A stretch of DNA of 64,000 nucleotides from Isoetes taiwanensis (GCA_021234155.1 JAJEKV010000040.1:4055229-4119228); one strand, 5' to 3'. Shown: positions 23,137-35,018, numbered from the stretch's first letter. Numbers and translations are program-made. Notes: generated by a model from the sequence alone, not told the origin.

Positions 23137-24833
23137 GATTGACCAATTTGGCGTTTCTTTCATCTTTGTGGCATTTCCTTTCTCGATCTTCCCTCTTCTT
23201 CTTTGGCAATAATCCTTTGACCTTAAGCCCTCGATCCCGTTTTGATAAGGAAGTTTTCTTCTATTTGGGAGGTTTTGTCGTTTTTCATGCGAGCCCCATT
23301 TTAGAATCCCATCAATTTGAGTTCTCGGATCGAGATTCTAGAGGGATGAGCATGCATGTCTCGCATGCATGCTGCATGCTTTCTCTAGTTGGGAGATCGC
23401 TATATTAGGCGAGGTTCTTCATCAACGCCTCATCGGCACTTCCTCTTCTCTCTCAGCAGTACCTTATTCTTTATTCTTTGAAACCCACCCTTCCCCTTTA
23501 ATTGTTTAATGTATTTATCGCCTAGCACGCATGACCAACCCCTCTATTTGAAGAGGTTTTTCTTTTATTGTCGCGTGGCACGCGTGATCAGTCCCTCCAC
23601 TTTGGGAGGTTTGTTTTTCCACATTTGTTCTAGTGTTGGTGATGTGCGGTGCACAGGTTGTTTATCGCAGCCGACTTCTCCATTCATGGGTTTTGGGCTT
23701 AATTTTCAACCTTACGTTTCTCAAGCCTCTTGTCAAAGGTTTATCACTAGGGTTTTTCCTCAAAAACCTGAAAGGGCGGGGTTTTTTAATCCTGGTGATA
23801 AGCTTTCAGTAGGTACACAAACCAAACATCTATTAGCATTGTATTTTCTGGGGTCCAAGTTGTATAATTGAACATTCCCTTTATTTTTCTTCGTGGGTAG
23901 TTCGCATGTGTGCGGCTACCCTCTATCCACCATTGTAGAAAAACTGTTGAGATGAATGAGAAACCTATCTATCTAGCTAGGCTTTTCATTCATCTCAGCA
24001 GTTTTTCTACAATGGTATAGAGTGGGTAGCTGCACATCGCAGGCTACTCAAAAAATAAAAAATATAGGGAATATCCAGTTATGACACTTGGACCCCAAAT
24101 GAAATTGTGTGCTACAGATGTTGGCGTTGTACTGTAGAGAGCTTTATCCCGGGATTAAAAAGCACCGCCCTTTCGAAGTTTTCCGAGGAAAAACCACGGC
24201 GATAAAATCTCAAGCAAGGGGCTTGGACAATGCAAGGGCGCTAAATGTTCCACAAAATAACCCACGCTCCACGAGAGAATACCCAAGTCGGCGCATCACC
24301 CCCCGGACTTGGCATCATCAACAAAAAAAAACCAATAGAGAAAAAACCTCAAAAAAGCCAGGGGCTAGTCATGCGTGCCACGCGATAAAAAAACAACATT
24401 TATACTTCGAAAGGTAAGGGGCTGGTCACACGTGTCACGCGACAAAAATGACATTTACAGTAAAATGCACATTAAGGGAGGGAGGGTGGGAGTCAAGGGA
24501 ACTGCTAAGAGAGGAGAAAAGGCTAATGAGAAGTCGATGAAGAACTTGCAGGAAATAGCGATTCCCAAATGAACCAAAGCCCCAGAAAATGCATGCAATG
24601 CATGCATGCATGGGAGAGATGCATGCTCGCCCATTCGAGAATACCGGTCCGATGGCTCGGATCGATGGCATTCTTGAATAAGGGCTCGCATGGAAACAGA
24701 CAAAAGCTCCCGACAAAAAGAGAACTTCCTTATCAAAATGGGATCGAGGTCGAAGGTTGAGGATGGCCAAAAAAGAGACAAGATCAGGGAAGAACATGTC
24801 ACAACATGGAAAAGGATGCCAAACTGTCAAACC
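23137..24833. repeat. 1.7-kb imperfect inverted repeat (foldback), copy A
   Basis: The left arm (about 23,137-23,960) and right arm (about 23,980-24,833) are inverted copies of each other with moderate divergence. Outer ends correspond (GATTGACCAATTTGGC against the complement of GCCAAACTGTCAAACC), as do the middle (translated PRSRFDKEVFF in the left arm against PRSHFDKEVLF on the minus strand of the right arm) and the inner ends. There is almost no spacer. No transposase is inside. This fits a foldback-type DNA element or a hairpin source locus. Flanking target duplications were not found. Confidence 0.8.
23915..24030. other. Tight hairpin core of the foldback, copy A
   Basis: GCTACCC...CATTGTAGAAAAACTG then TGAGATGAATGAG is followed, after about 20 bases (TATCTATCTAGCTAG), by its near-perfect inverse. 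The stem is about 48 bp with a few mismatches and a short loop, the size and shape of a plant MIRNA or siRNA hairpin. Whether it is transcribed is unknown. Confidence 0.6.
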
Positions 24834-25205
24834 AGGCAGGGAGAAGCCCATCCTCTGCCTGGTATCAAAGAAATAGAGTCAAGGGAACTGTTGAGAGAGG
24901 AGAATTATTATATAATTGCTCTAAGGAATGACCTTAGCCAATGTGCATATTTACCATTCGAAAGTGTCAACATGAGTATTCAATGAGGCCTTTGGTTGCA
25001 TATTGATGTTGAGAAGTGGCAACATAGCCAACTTAAGAGTCTAATTCTAAAAGATAAGGATTCTTGAAAAAACGATATTAATGTTATGTATAGAGTTAAT
25101 TGCATTGGATTAGAACATAGATGTGGTTCTATATTAAATGATTCTTAAATGGTTATGCAAGATGGGATTACAAGATAACCTTGTAATGCAGATCAAGCTT
25201 TGGCT

Positions 25206-26400
25206 CTAATTTGTTGGCCACCACTGTAACCGGGCGGCCTCCTCTGGTGGAGGAAGACACGGATCCTTCGCAGGAAGCCACGGTTCGACCGTCGGGTGGC
25301 TGAAGGAAGGCGAGCACAATGGTAGGGATAGTGTTCCGCGAGTGTAGTCTTGAACTTGGCCATGGCGAAGTGAAGGAGATGGGCCGGAATGGGGAAGGAG
25401 GAAGGAGATGGCGGAATAGACGATGGGGACGGAATGAAGTCGCAGGGGCAGAATTTTGAAACTAATCAAGGGGGCCATCTTGAGCTCTATATGGAGGTCG
25501 TCCTCGCAGGCATACATCTTCATTTCAAGGAGTCGCTCCTCGTCATCATAACCTCGCATGCACCCACTTTCGAGCACCCCGAACGGCGGCGACTTGATGA
25601 TCCATGATGAGCTTCTCCACCTCATTAGAATTCTTCTTCTCGATAGCCACTCTATTCCTATACTTCCAAATGATCCAGCAAGACAGAGCTCGTTGTGTTA
25701 AATATTTTGGATTCATCATCTAAGAATTGTCTCAGGCAATCCGGAGCACCTTCATTAAGCTGCAAGGTCCATGTCTAGAAGTCCTCCAGCTAGGGACATT
25801 CCAAGACATGATTTGATGTCTCTTTACTGCCACATCCCATAAGACACTCAGTACTTGTTGCAGCATCATATTTACATCGAAGGAGTTGGCATGCAGACTT
25901 TAATGCAAGATCAATCATCTAAAAACCTTTATCTTATTTGCCATGATGTTTTGCATCCTTTAGAATAGGCAGCTACCAGTTGATCTTCTTCACAATGCCA
26001 CAGGGCATTGGCTCTGGAAGGTTAGAACTCATTAGCCCTTTGTAGATATCCTTGACCATATACACTTCCTTTTGATTAAGAGCCCAGTTGTTGAACATTT
26101 GTGCCAGTTCTTGATGTTGACTAAAGATGTTCATGTGATCTAAAAAGATCTGTTTATCAATAGCTAAACCTTTGGTTTTCTCTTGACTTTCTTCCCGTTT
26201 TAACCACTATTCGCCTGTCTCAGATCCTCAATTTTCCAAATCCCATCCCTATACTGTTGCACATATTTCTGTGGGTGCTTGAATGCCAAGCATCCAATTC
26301 TTTCTGGAGCAAAGATGGAGTGTCAAAACGTGTTTATATTCTTGCATCTAGCATTTACCTCTGGAGGTCTATAGCATAAGGATGCTTCATTCCAAGCCTC
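25206..26400 (-). pseudogene. LINE 3' relic (zf-RVT region), copy A
   Basis: On the minus strand, pieces of a non-LTR retrotransposon C-terminus occur in order across frames. CLMGCGSKETSNHVLECP at about 25,795-25,850 is the Cys/His pattern of the reverse-transcriptase zinc-binding domain, preceded by NKIKVFRWLIL-like sequence with stops. Upstream, KEVYMVKDIYKGLMSSN lies near 26,030-26,130. Downstream is the usual W-I-I-W-K-Y-R-N motif near 25,650-25,690. The reverse transcriptase itself is not seen. The element is 5'-truncated and decayed. Confidence 0.65.
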
Positions 26401-26754
26401 CATCATTCTTTTGATTATACTTGAGGTACATGAACATGGAGAGAATTTGGAAAAAAGCAGAGTCTGGTAGGTAATGCCAGAGTCTGGTAGCTGATGCCTA
26501 AGAGTAGGTGAACAATTATAAGAAGCTAGTCAAGATTGCAATGCATCCAAAGCAATTTTGGAAGCATCTTGCAAATGTGATGGGGGTTGAAAACGTCACA
26601 AGAGAGGATTTATTGAGCTAGATTGCAGAATTATATCATGTCCCATATTGTAGTGGCATGTCTTCGGATCAAGCGCTCTGTGCCACTCTTTACAATGTCT
26701 GAACTTGATCACGCATTACATGGGCTCTTGAATGGTAAGGCTTTTTAAAGAGGT

Positions 26755-27290
26755 TAGTGTGGATTGCGGCATTCTCGACTCGCGGGTCGAGAATCCAGCC
26801 TCGATTTGCAAATCATGGATGCCTCGACTCAAACTAGACCTCTCCCCTTTGAGGATTCGAGGGAGAGGTATCCAGTCTAGGTAGACGCACCTTCGACTAG
26901 CCAGCCGAGAATAGGCAATCTCGACTCGCAAGTATAGGTTGCTATGGGGGTTAGTGTGGGTCGAGAATCTAGTCAAAGGTTGGCATTCTCGACTTGTGAG
27001 CTGAGAATGTCACCACCAAGATTGAGCCCCTACACTCTTTCGGTCCTAGAGTGCAGGGATTCAGTCTAAAAGGGTATGGAAGAGGGGTCTACTAGTGAGA
27101 TATCTCGACTCGCGAGTCGAGAATAAATCGAGGGACAAGACAAGGAAGGGTGAGGAAGAGCGATTTAGTATGGGTATCAATGGAGGCTTTCTCGACTAGT
27201 CAAGAATAGTTCTAGACTCGCGGATGAGTACACAACTCGGACTGAGGCATTCCCGACTTGCAAGTCAGGAATGACACAATCCGCATCGAG
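26755..27290. repeat. Cluster of CTCGACTCGCGAGTCGAG-like palindromes, copy A
   Basis: At least eight copies of a short palindromic word lie within 540 bp, irregularly spaced. The best is a perfect 20-bp palindrome TCTCGACTCGCGAGTCGAGA at 27,103-27,122. Others include CATTCTCGACTCGCGGGTCGAGAAT near 26,764 (with mismatches), CATTCTCGACTTGTGAGCTGAGAAT near 26,985 and ATTCCCGACTTGCAAGTCAGGAAT near 27,249. No function is recognised. Confidence 0.7.
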
Positions 27291-27684
27291 GAAATGCAAT
27301 CATGACCTTAAAACACGCAAGGCATGACATAATTTGGGTTAGCTAGGTTTGATATTCCAATTTCCCTAGTTGGGTTAGCTTCTAATTTCTTTTAGTATGT
27401 TTTGCGAGACAATCCAATGCTCTGTAAACATACAATCGGTCTTTTCTATGCAATTATAGAAATTAATTCCTCTTTTTATCTCTTTGTGGGTGATTCCTAA
27501 TCGGTATTTTTAGTCTCTTAGGCTTATTTAGGGCTCTGGGTAAATAAAAACAATGATCAAATCCCATTTGAACAGAGTTCTTGAATCTGGAAGAACCTAA
27601 AAATAATAATCCTAAACTGGAAAAAGGTCAAAAAAGGGCCCTACCTTGCGGATTGGAACGAAAAAGAAGCCGCTTCTATAGCTG

Positions 27685-27710
27685 ATTTATTCTATTCTAT
27701 TCTATTCTAC
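27685..27710. repeat. (TTCTA)n microsatellite, copy A
   Basis: A run of TTCTA units after GATTTA. Copy B (52,878-52,907) has one unit more. It is useful as a marker to tell the copies apart. Confidence 0.8.
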
Positions 27711-29101
27711 TCTCTAAACAGGAACTTGCAAATCGAGAATATGGGTTTATCGGGTTAGAAACAGTGTAAGGGGTTAGTGCGATCCTGCAAATAGTGTAAA
27801 AACAATACAGAACTAAGAACACAGATTACGAGAGCAGAAACAGAAATTTTATAGCGCAAAGACTTACTAAAGAGCCATCACTTTCTTCTCAAGCTGTAAT
27901 GGCCCTTTGAGGATAAGGATTCAGGGAAGACTTCGACACTGGATGCGCCCCGATCAATAGACCATGCCACCGTCGTATACGAAGAAGAAGCTTGCAATAT
28001 CATTTCGATCGGCCTTCAAAGAACAGAAGAACAGAAGAAGGCGCGACTCGAAGAGCAGGGTCAGAGTCGAAGAACAGAGTAAAATGTCCCAAAAAAAAAT
28101 GGCGGTTATTTCGGGAGGGCTTTCGATTTGGGAGATAAATCGTTGTGAATAATATGGCGGCGTCTGATCGACCACACGCCACTTCAACACACGTGCTCAA
28201 CAGCCACCATATGGACTGCTAATTTATAACGTAGGGAAAAAATGTTTTTATTGTTAAGTTATAATGCAATGTTATAAGTTATTATAAGTAATATTCTAAA
28301 CATATATAAAGCAGTTGGGTTTTTTGTTTGAACCTAATATTTTTTCGCTAGGAAAAGATGTGAGCATGCCACCTGTCCTTTAAAAAATAATATAAAACTA
28401 TAAAACTATAAATCAAACGTGTGCGTGACGTCATCATGCAATCCGAGCTTCGAAAAGGCAAGTGTGCGGCCAGATTAGCGTGCCTCTGAAGAAACATGTG
28501 TGCCCCTGAAGCTTGATTTGACGACAAGCTACCTAGTCTTCGGCTCAAATCGAGCTCCGAGTGCAGTTTTGCACTTTGCGCAACGCAATGGTCATGGCGG
28601 TCGGAGCTTCCCTGTTTTCCTGTTTTATCTTAGCATGTACTCTCAACTTGCTGATCCGCTTGGCCGCAGCCTTTTTTCCAAGCCTAGATTTTTGGTGTTT
28701 TTCTAGCTCTGTTCCTTGTGTTTGATCTACCCTGCCAGCCACGTCCTATTTTTAGGTCTAGGAGTTCGGTGCCGTCTGAAATTCCCTGCGGGCATTTTGT
28801 GAAACCCCTGGTGCTAATTTTGAAACCCTTGTGTTGATTCTGATCATTGCTCTGATATTTTGGGCGGCTATAGAGTCTCTGGCCGCTTGGTTTGGTCCGC
28901 TATAACAAAGTGAGAGATTTGACTCGATTCTTCTCTTCCTTCATTCTTTCTGATAGAAGACTTAATCTGTCAATAACTTTCAGATCTTTGCTATTCCATA
29001 TATTATTTGTCACAGAAGCACAGAAGCAGTTATCCCTGGTGTGGGATACAAGATATAAGAGCAAGTACGTAATGATCAGATTTGTGGTTGCGTGAATACA
29101 G

Positions 29102-29370
29102 GAGCTTGGTGAGAGTCTTGGTTTTCTGCACAATAATGTGCAACTCATACATCGGGCAATATCACCAGAGGTATGTTCATTGGAGAGTTGCTTTTATTTC
29201 TTTGTTTTGTTCTTCATTGTGTCTTTACTGTTGGCAGTCTTTGTCACTTCTTCTATAGCATAATAGCTGGCTTCATTTGGATATACGATTAACATTGGAC
29301 AGGCTGCTACAAGCAATTCATATGGGAAATTTCATTATCATTTATGTACTCTACTTTGCAGTCAGATATT
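29102..29370 (+). pseudogene. SCY1-like kinase (SCYL2-type) pseudogene exons
   Basis: A 69-bp exon-like piece (29,102-29,170) reads ELGESLGFLHNNVQLIHRAI then SPE. It is framed by an acceptor (TGAATACAG) and a donor (GTATGT). It fits the FLHNN...LIHRAISPE stretch of plant SCY1-like protein 2, a catalytically poor kinase-like protein of vesicle traffic. After a second acceptor (TTGGACAG), AATSNSYGKFHY at about 29,301-29,338 recalls the next exon of the same protein. A third acceptor-like site (CTTTGCAG, 29,354-29,361) precedes SDI. Introns are kept, so this is a genomic fragment and not a retrocopy. The remaining exons are not found. Family assignment is from memory. Confidence 0.5.
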
Positions 29371-31075
29371 GTGGTTACTTGTGTATGTGTATTATCTTTT
29401 ATTATAGTTTTTTTTTTCGGTCATTATGAGACACGAACGATGGAATACCCAGGTTACTCCAACCATTACGCGGACAATCTCTGGAATCCTTAAAACTTTC
29501 TGGCCAGGCCATATAGGTATAAATCGATGCTATTTCTTGCCACTCTCTATAGAGGATCATTATGTGTTTTAAAGCGGAGTTAGATAATAGAATCTATTCT
29601 AGTTCTTAATGACATGCTAAAATTTGAGTTTCAAATATTTGTGCTATGAGTCGAGCTCTCTATTTCAAGATGTTATGATGCTATGTTAAGGTGGTTGCTG
29701 CCAGTTCCAGAAATTCTGGGCTATATCTTTGTTTGGCTTTTTCTATTTGTGATTTATAGAAGGGTTGTTGCTCATATTTTTCGCTTTTCTTTCTCTGATA
29801 TGCGTTTCATTTCTAATCGGTGTCACTTAATGAAAGAAAATGTCTCATGCTCAGTAATAGAAAGCTGCGTTTAATCATTCTGTGTGTAAAAAGATCCTCC
29901 TTTTTCTAATGCGGTATGTTTCTCCTTGCAGATATATGCTTCTAGTCAAGATTGGGTGCAGTTGGCATAAGCACATTGCTGAAATTTTGTTGATTTGCTT
30001 CATGCAAGCTTCTCTCGAAGGTTCTTTTTGGCCCCATTATGTTTCTTGAGTATGTGAGGTAAACTCCCTCAAGATGTTGTTTTAAGCTGAGGTTTGCATG
30101 CTTAGATCTTTTGTAATGTTACAGATCTTTAGGCAATTTTCTTGCCAACTAAGGGAGTAAAGTTTCAGGAATTTTAAATATGCTATGGAGAGCAGTAATC
30201 TGCAATATGGTTGCCATCGTGGCATATTAAACAGCAAGAGTCACACCAATGACATCTTCTGAGCTTATTTGTGCCTTGAAAGTTGCCCTGATGGAGAAAG
30301 TCAACAGCAGAATGGAGAAATAACAGTACGCACATCCGCAGACTCCCAAAAATGTTGGGTTCTTACAGAAAATTCCAATATGGACTTTGCCCTGTTGTTT
30401 TCGGGCAGAATTTCAAGCATTGAATCCCAATTTATTCTACTATGTTTGTTTTTCAAAGAATGCGTCACTTCATCCAGCCTCGCCTTCAACATCCAGCATG
30501 CAATATTTATTATTTAGACAAGACCACTGCACGCACAGACATGGCTGGAAAATTTTGTATCCGCATAACAGCGAGATTTACAAATCTTCCAGCTAGTGTG
30601 GGAGAAACAGGCAGCGCCACAGGGCCACATTACACTTCGGAATCGGAAATCAACATGGGAGACCTGTTGGTTCGACAGATTGAAATCGTATAAGCCTGTA
30701 AACCATTTTTTTACACCGGATTTTCTGAGCCACTCTTAGACTGCCACCTCACGCCCCTTGGCATTTATCAATTTATCCAAACATTGTTGACCCATAACAT
30801 ATATGTATGTAGAAATAAATTATGGTTTCATCTTCCATTGGATGCACTTAAGTTGATGTCTCCTAGCTGTGCGCTTCATTTTCTATTCACAAGGAAGGAA
30901 GGAACAACTCCCGAGCTGCAAGCAACGTATTGTGATTTCCACGATGCTTGCACACTGGTTTGTACTATCATTGCATGTCATTGTTGTCGTTTTAATGTAC
31001 ATTACTATAAGAAAGGCCCACTTGGCTATCATTGGATGGCATGATTAAACTATAAAGGCGGGCTTATCGCAGTAA

Positions 31076-31494
31076 TGGTCTTGTGGTTAGGCTATTGGAT
31101 GCGGTGCCCCTCCCCAAGCTCAAATCCCCGACTATTATTGGATGGCGAAATGTTCTATGTTCAGTAGCGATCATGGCACGGTGGTCGAGACCATTGGATC
31201 TGGGTGCTCCCTTGAGGTTCATATCCCACCGGGCTATCATTGCATGACATGGTTGAAAAAAGGAAAGACAATATAATTGGGAATCCTATAGTCATTATGT
31301 CTAGCATCTTTCTATCATGCAGGCATCGAATGCGCGGTGAAACAATGCAGGTTCAAATCCTGCACATTCTATCGTGTATATCCGGAATTTATCGCGGCCA
31401 TATGCATGCTCTTAGGTTGGATACCCCGTTATAGTCAATATTCTTCTATCGTGCAGGCACTGAACGCAAGGCAACAAAGTGCAGGTTCAAATTA
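31076..31494 (+). repeat. tRNA-derived SINE-like modules
   Basis: Pol III type II promoter boxes recur. Module 1: A-box-like TGGTCTTGTGG (31,076-31,086), B-box-like GCTCAAATCC (31,118-31,127). Module 2: TGGCACGGTGG (31,174-31,184) and GGTTCATATCC (31,216-31,226). Further B-box words are GGTTCAAATCC (31,350-31,360) and GGTTCAAATTA (31,484-31,494). Between them GGCTATCATTGGATGG-like words repeat. No whole tRNA cloverleaf is kept, so these are SINE heads or tRNA pseudogenes. Confidence 0.5.
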
Positions 31495-32394
31495 TGCATT
31501 TTCTAGCATGTATAGACGAGTTGGGGAAGAGAAACGTTCGCGGCGGCCGATAGGGCCGCGATAAGTTTCTTGTATTGTTAAGTTATAATGTTAACTTGAA
31601 AATAATGTTGAGTTATATGGTACATGTTAAGTTCTATGATAGATGTTTATTTTTGGAAATAAGGTTGAGTTTTATAATGCAATGGTTTTAAGTTCTATGT
31701 TAAATGTCCGTGCAATTAATTTTGCTAATTGTTAAATGTTAATGCAATGCTTTTCTTGAAACGTTGATTGTTTTATTAATTCAGAAGTGCATTTTTAATA
31801 TGTACTAGGAATTTGTTCTCAATAGGGAACGACTTCAACTGAAATTGAGAGAAGCAAGGCAAGTGTGAAACAAGCCCTAGGCTCCAATGGAGGAAGATGG
31901 AATGCTATATGATGCACCTGTGCACCGTGATAGAGTATCATGACCACGGTGGATCTATCTGATAGTGTCAATGATCAAAGTCTTGGGGATGACCATCTAG
32001 GTGTTGGCATTGGAAGGCTGCTTATCGAAGTTAATACCATCATGTCCTAAGGGAGATCCAGTGATTGCATTGTATGCTCTGGGCTGTTCGAGTCTTAAAC
32101 TCAGCTAAGATGGCCAATTAGATACATTACTCACAAAGACGGGAAGAATCGAAAAGCCCCAACTTAGGAAGATACCTTGAAGCCCCACCAAGGTCATGTG
32201 GAAGACTTGGTGATGGTTGAGCATCCATTAAAAAGGCGCTTACGTGTTTCATAAAAGGCAACCAAAGGTATCCAAGAGGGCAGTCAGAGGACAAGAGTAT
32301 TGAAATCTCAATTGCACGATATAATAGAGCGTGGATGACCTTGTTGAAATAAGATCCCAGTGCATAGGACAATACATGTATATTACTTTATCAA

Positions 32395-32868
32395 TTGAAG
32401 GGCCTGAGAGTATGTATGAGAGCACTAAGATGGATTATTGGATTGAGCAAGACATCATTTTACAGATACTGGGAACATGTCAAAAGATGGTATGGCAATA
32501 CACTCACTTTGATACCTAGAGCAAACTTTTTGAGGGCCATTGCAGTCTTTGAAAGCTTTGTAAGATACATGTTCCAATCTATGCTCCATAAGTCCGAAGT
32601 GAACGAGCTCGGTGTTAAAGAAGTGCAAATAGTATTGCCACAATATTACATCCAGAAAGAATGCCTCAAAGAGATCAATGCAATTCTAGAAGCAATGCAT
32701 GTGTCTTGCAACCAATGCCTCCTCAAAGTGCATACCTGTATTCAGCTAAAGGATACACTTGCATCAACTGCAATAGAGAAAGAAAGGATGGCAATCAGGG
32801 AGCAATTTGAAGATCATCAGATCATGCAGACAACTATTGTGATGTTCCAGCATAATATATGCTCCTAA
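32395..32868 (+). CDS. Unidentified 157-aa ORF, copy A
   Basis: Open from ATG 32,395, with the same ORF in copy B at 54,327. It has mixed charged and aromatic composition (for example RWIIGLSKTSFYRYWEHVKR and a C-terminal half with ECLKEINAILEAM). Protein-like but interrupted reading continues upstream from about 31,880 (EEDGMLYDAPVHRD, ALGCSSLKLS). It could be the decayed end of a transposon protein. I do not recognise it, and conservation between the copies is not evidence of selection because they are so recent. Confidence 0.25.
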   Translation: MKGLRVCMRALRWIIGLSKTSFYRYWEHVKRWYGNTLTLIPRANFLRAIAVFESFVRYMFQSMLHKSEVNELGVKEVQIVLPQYYIQKECLKEINAILEAMHVSCNQCLLKVHTCIQLKDTLASTAIEKERMAIREQFEDHQIMQTTIVMFQHNICS

Positions 32869-34439
32869 TACGTATATTATACTGCCACATCCCACGTACA
32901 TGCCATAGATGACATGTACTTGAGAGCCGAAGAACGTTGCACCTAGGGGCCAAGAGTGCACCTAGGGGGGGCAACCTCGAATGTTGTGCATGTTAATAAA
33001 ACATACACAACAAACCCCCTTGAACCCCATTTTCCAAATGGCAGAACCCATTTGGCCAAATGATTAACCTAACCTAAAAAGGGTCTATATAAGGGTTATA
33101 ACACTAAACCCTAAACCCTTTTCCATTTTTGACATTTGGGGTTTTCATAGAGCTCCTTTCCCAATCTCGCATTTAGGGTTCTCTTGAGCCATTTCGGCCA
33201 AGTCTGGACTTCAATTCGCATTGCTGAGCTCCGAGAAGCCGGATTTGCACAACAGATTATCAATTCGCAGCCATCATCAACAAGATCAAGAGCATGGACG
33301 CCTTCCGAGGATCAGGAGCGGGTCAAGGAGCAGGTACCTAGTCATTCTGTTGTGCAAAGCCGTCTTTGGGCAAGGCATTAGGCTGGTTTAGTATGTTAGA
33401 TCAACTCTAGAGGCCTTATAGATCCCGAGATCATAAGCCCTAACTATGAACCTAACTCTGTTATGTAGTTAGATAGATTAGATGATATTCTCTATTTCAG
33501 TTCTATGATGATGGATGTATTTCACTCTGTGACCTCCATGTACTGGGAAGGGGGGTAGAGACCTAGAGCTGTGTAGCAGATGATCCTAGGTAGCACCATT
33601 AGTTCCCAATTACATGCGGCCCGTGCACAGGAGCCCGCCTGGTTGTGGGTGAAGGGGCTAGGCCGGTTGATAAGGAGGAGCTTGTCTCATCATGGATTGA
33701 CCCCTCTGGTAGTAAGGCCTATCGGGGATCTCTGTAGGCTAGGCTTAATGGCTTGCCACTGCGTGTGGGCAAGGCATGAGCTCGACACTCGTGGGGCGAT
33801 GCGTCGCCTTCCAGTGAGTTAAGTCGAATAAGGGCAGTGGCCCTCTAGCCGCCTGTGATGAGCATGGATGCCTCTGGAGGGAAGGCAACTTTCCTCCTGC
33901 CTCATCGGGGCTGGGGAGATGCAACCCAGTAGCAGTAGCCCCTCTGGCTATTCACCCGGCAGGCTACGGCCAGGTCCCAACACTTTTCAGCCTACTCTGC
34001 AAAGTGTGCACGGGAGGGACGGATGGAGTGGACTACCCTCAGCCATGTTCTAGGCCAGCCAAATCCATTGCCATGTATTCCGTCTGCATTGACTTCTGGA
34101 GGCCCCAGCCGTCAGTCACACCCCCTTGAGTCTGAGCCTCGGGTAGGATTCCCCCTTTCTGTCATTGTTATGATTATGTTGTTATCTATGGTATATATGA
34201 TATGTTCACCCTTCGAGGTGATTGTACTGATATGTTATGTTGTGTGCTCATGTTTATTCGCGCTTCCGCAGCTAGGTCGACTCGATGGGAGACGGGTGAA
34301 TGACACATCCACTCTTCCCTTGCTAGCTCATTCCACTGGGAGTGGAGTCAGGTGGATGGCCCCTGCCCTGCTTTAGGTGTTTCCAACCAGGACATAGGAC
34401 GAACGACATAGGACACCATCGGATGCGGACGACGACGAA

Positions 34440-35018
34440 GCACGAGATTACATCCATGGTGAGTGTCACATTTTTGCAGCTATTGATACAGAAAATGCAA
34501 AAAGTCAGTACCAGATAATTTCAACAACTGGGAAAGCCAAAGAGAAATCCTTCATAGTGCTGATAGACACGGGCAGCAGTCACAATTTTGCGTCACCTAA
34601 GATGGTAAGCATGTTGAAGTTAAAGCCGTTGAAGTCCAAGCCCAGGCCAGTTGTGTTAGCGAATGGGGCAGTCAGGCATACAGCGGGGAAGAGAATAAAC
34701 TTCAATATAGACTTGCCAGGCATCAATATAGCCTTGGGAGCAGAAGTCGTGAATATAGGCAAGTATGACCGATTATTGGAATGGAATACCTTGGGCGGTG
34801 GGGGAGCACTCATGGATTGTGGGAAACGCAAGGTGACCTTAACAACCCCAGAAGGCAAGGTCATCGAGATAACAGGTAAGGAAGTAGCCCCAATCATGCA
34901 ATGTATGAGTAGTGAAAAGTTGCTTAAGTGCATAAGGAAGCAGCAAGTAGCCTATCTACTTAAGCTTGAGCTCGAAGATATCAAGAGCCGGAAGAAAGCA
35001 AAGAGGCCAAAGAGTTGA
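34440..35018 (+). pseudogene. TE2-A protease
   Basis: Retropepsin with the active-site LIDTGSSHNF near 34,560-34,590, preceded by FAAIDTENAKSQYQIIST. The stretch after KYD (34,767) is garbled relative to copy B, which reads LIIGMEYLGPAGALIDCGKR there. The change sits on a CCAGCAG site in B. A two-base difference near 34,980 shifts the link to RT. Confidence 0.8.

Larger units (their letters stand above)
28296..31573. other. 3.28-kb block present only in copy A
   Basis: Left flank ATAAGTAATATT and right flank ATTGTTAAGTTATAATG are joined directly in copy B (53,492/53,493). The block has no terminal repeats or target duplication that I can see, so a deletion in B is as likely as an insertion in A. 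It contains the SCY1-like pseudogene exons and the tRNA-like modules listed separately. Confidence 0.85.

Noticed and set aside
24435-24851. Minus-strand ORF of 138 aa and its partners in the foldback (also 23139-23408, 23509-23871, 49510-49860)
   Set aside because: They are mirror images created by the inverted repeat, have no recognised domain and are not kept open between copies.
26755-27290. CRISPR-like array
   Set aside because: Spacing is irregular, repeats are palindromic and diverged, no cas genes are near, and the setting is a plant genome.
31076-31226. Functional tRNA genes
   Set aside because: The promoter boxes are there, but no full acceptor stem, anticodon arm and T arm could be folded together.
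33100-33120. CTAAACCCTAAACCC as a telomere
   Set aside because: Only two units, inside the LTR-like part of TE2 next to its TATA box. It is a telo-box-like promoter word and not a telomere.
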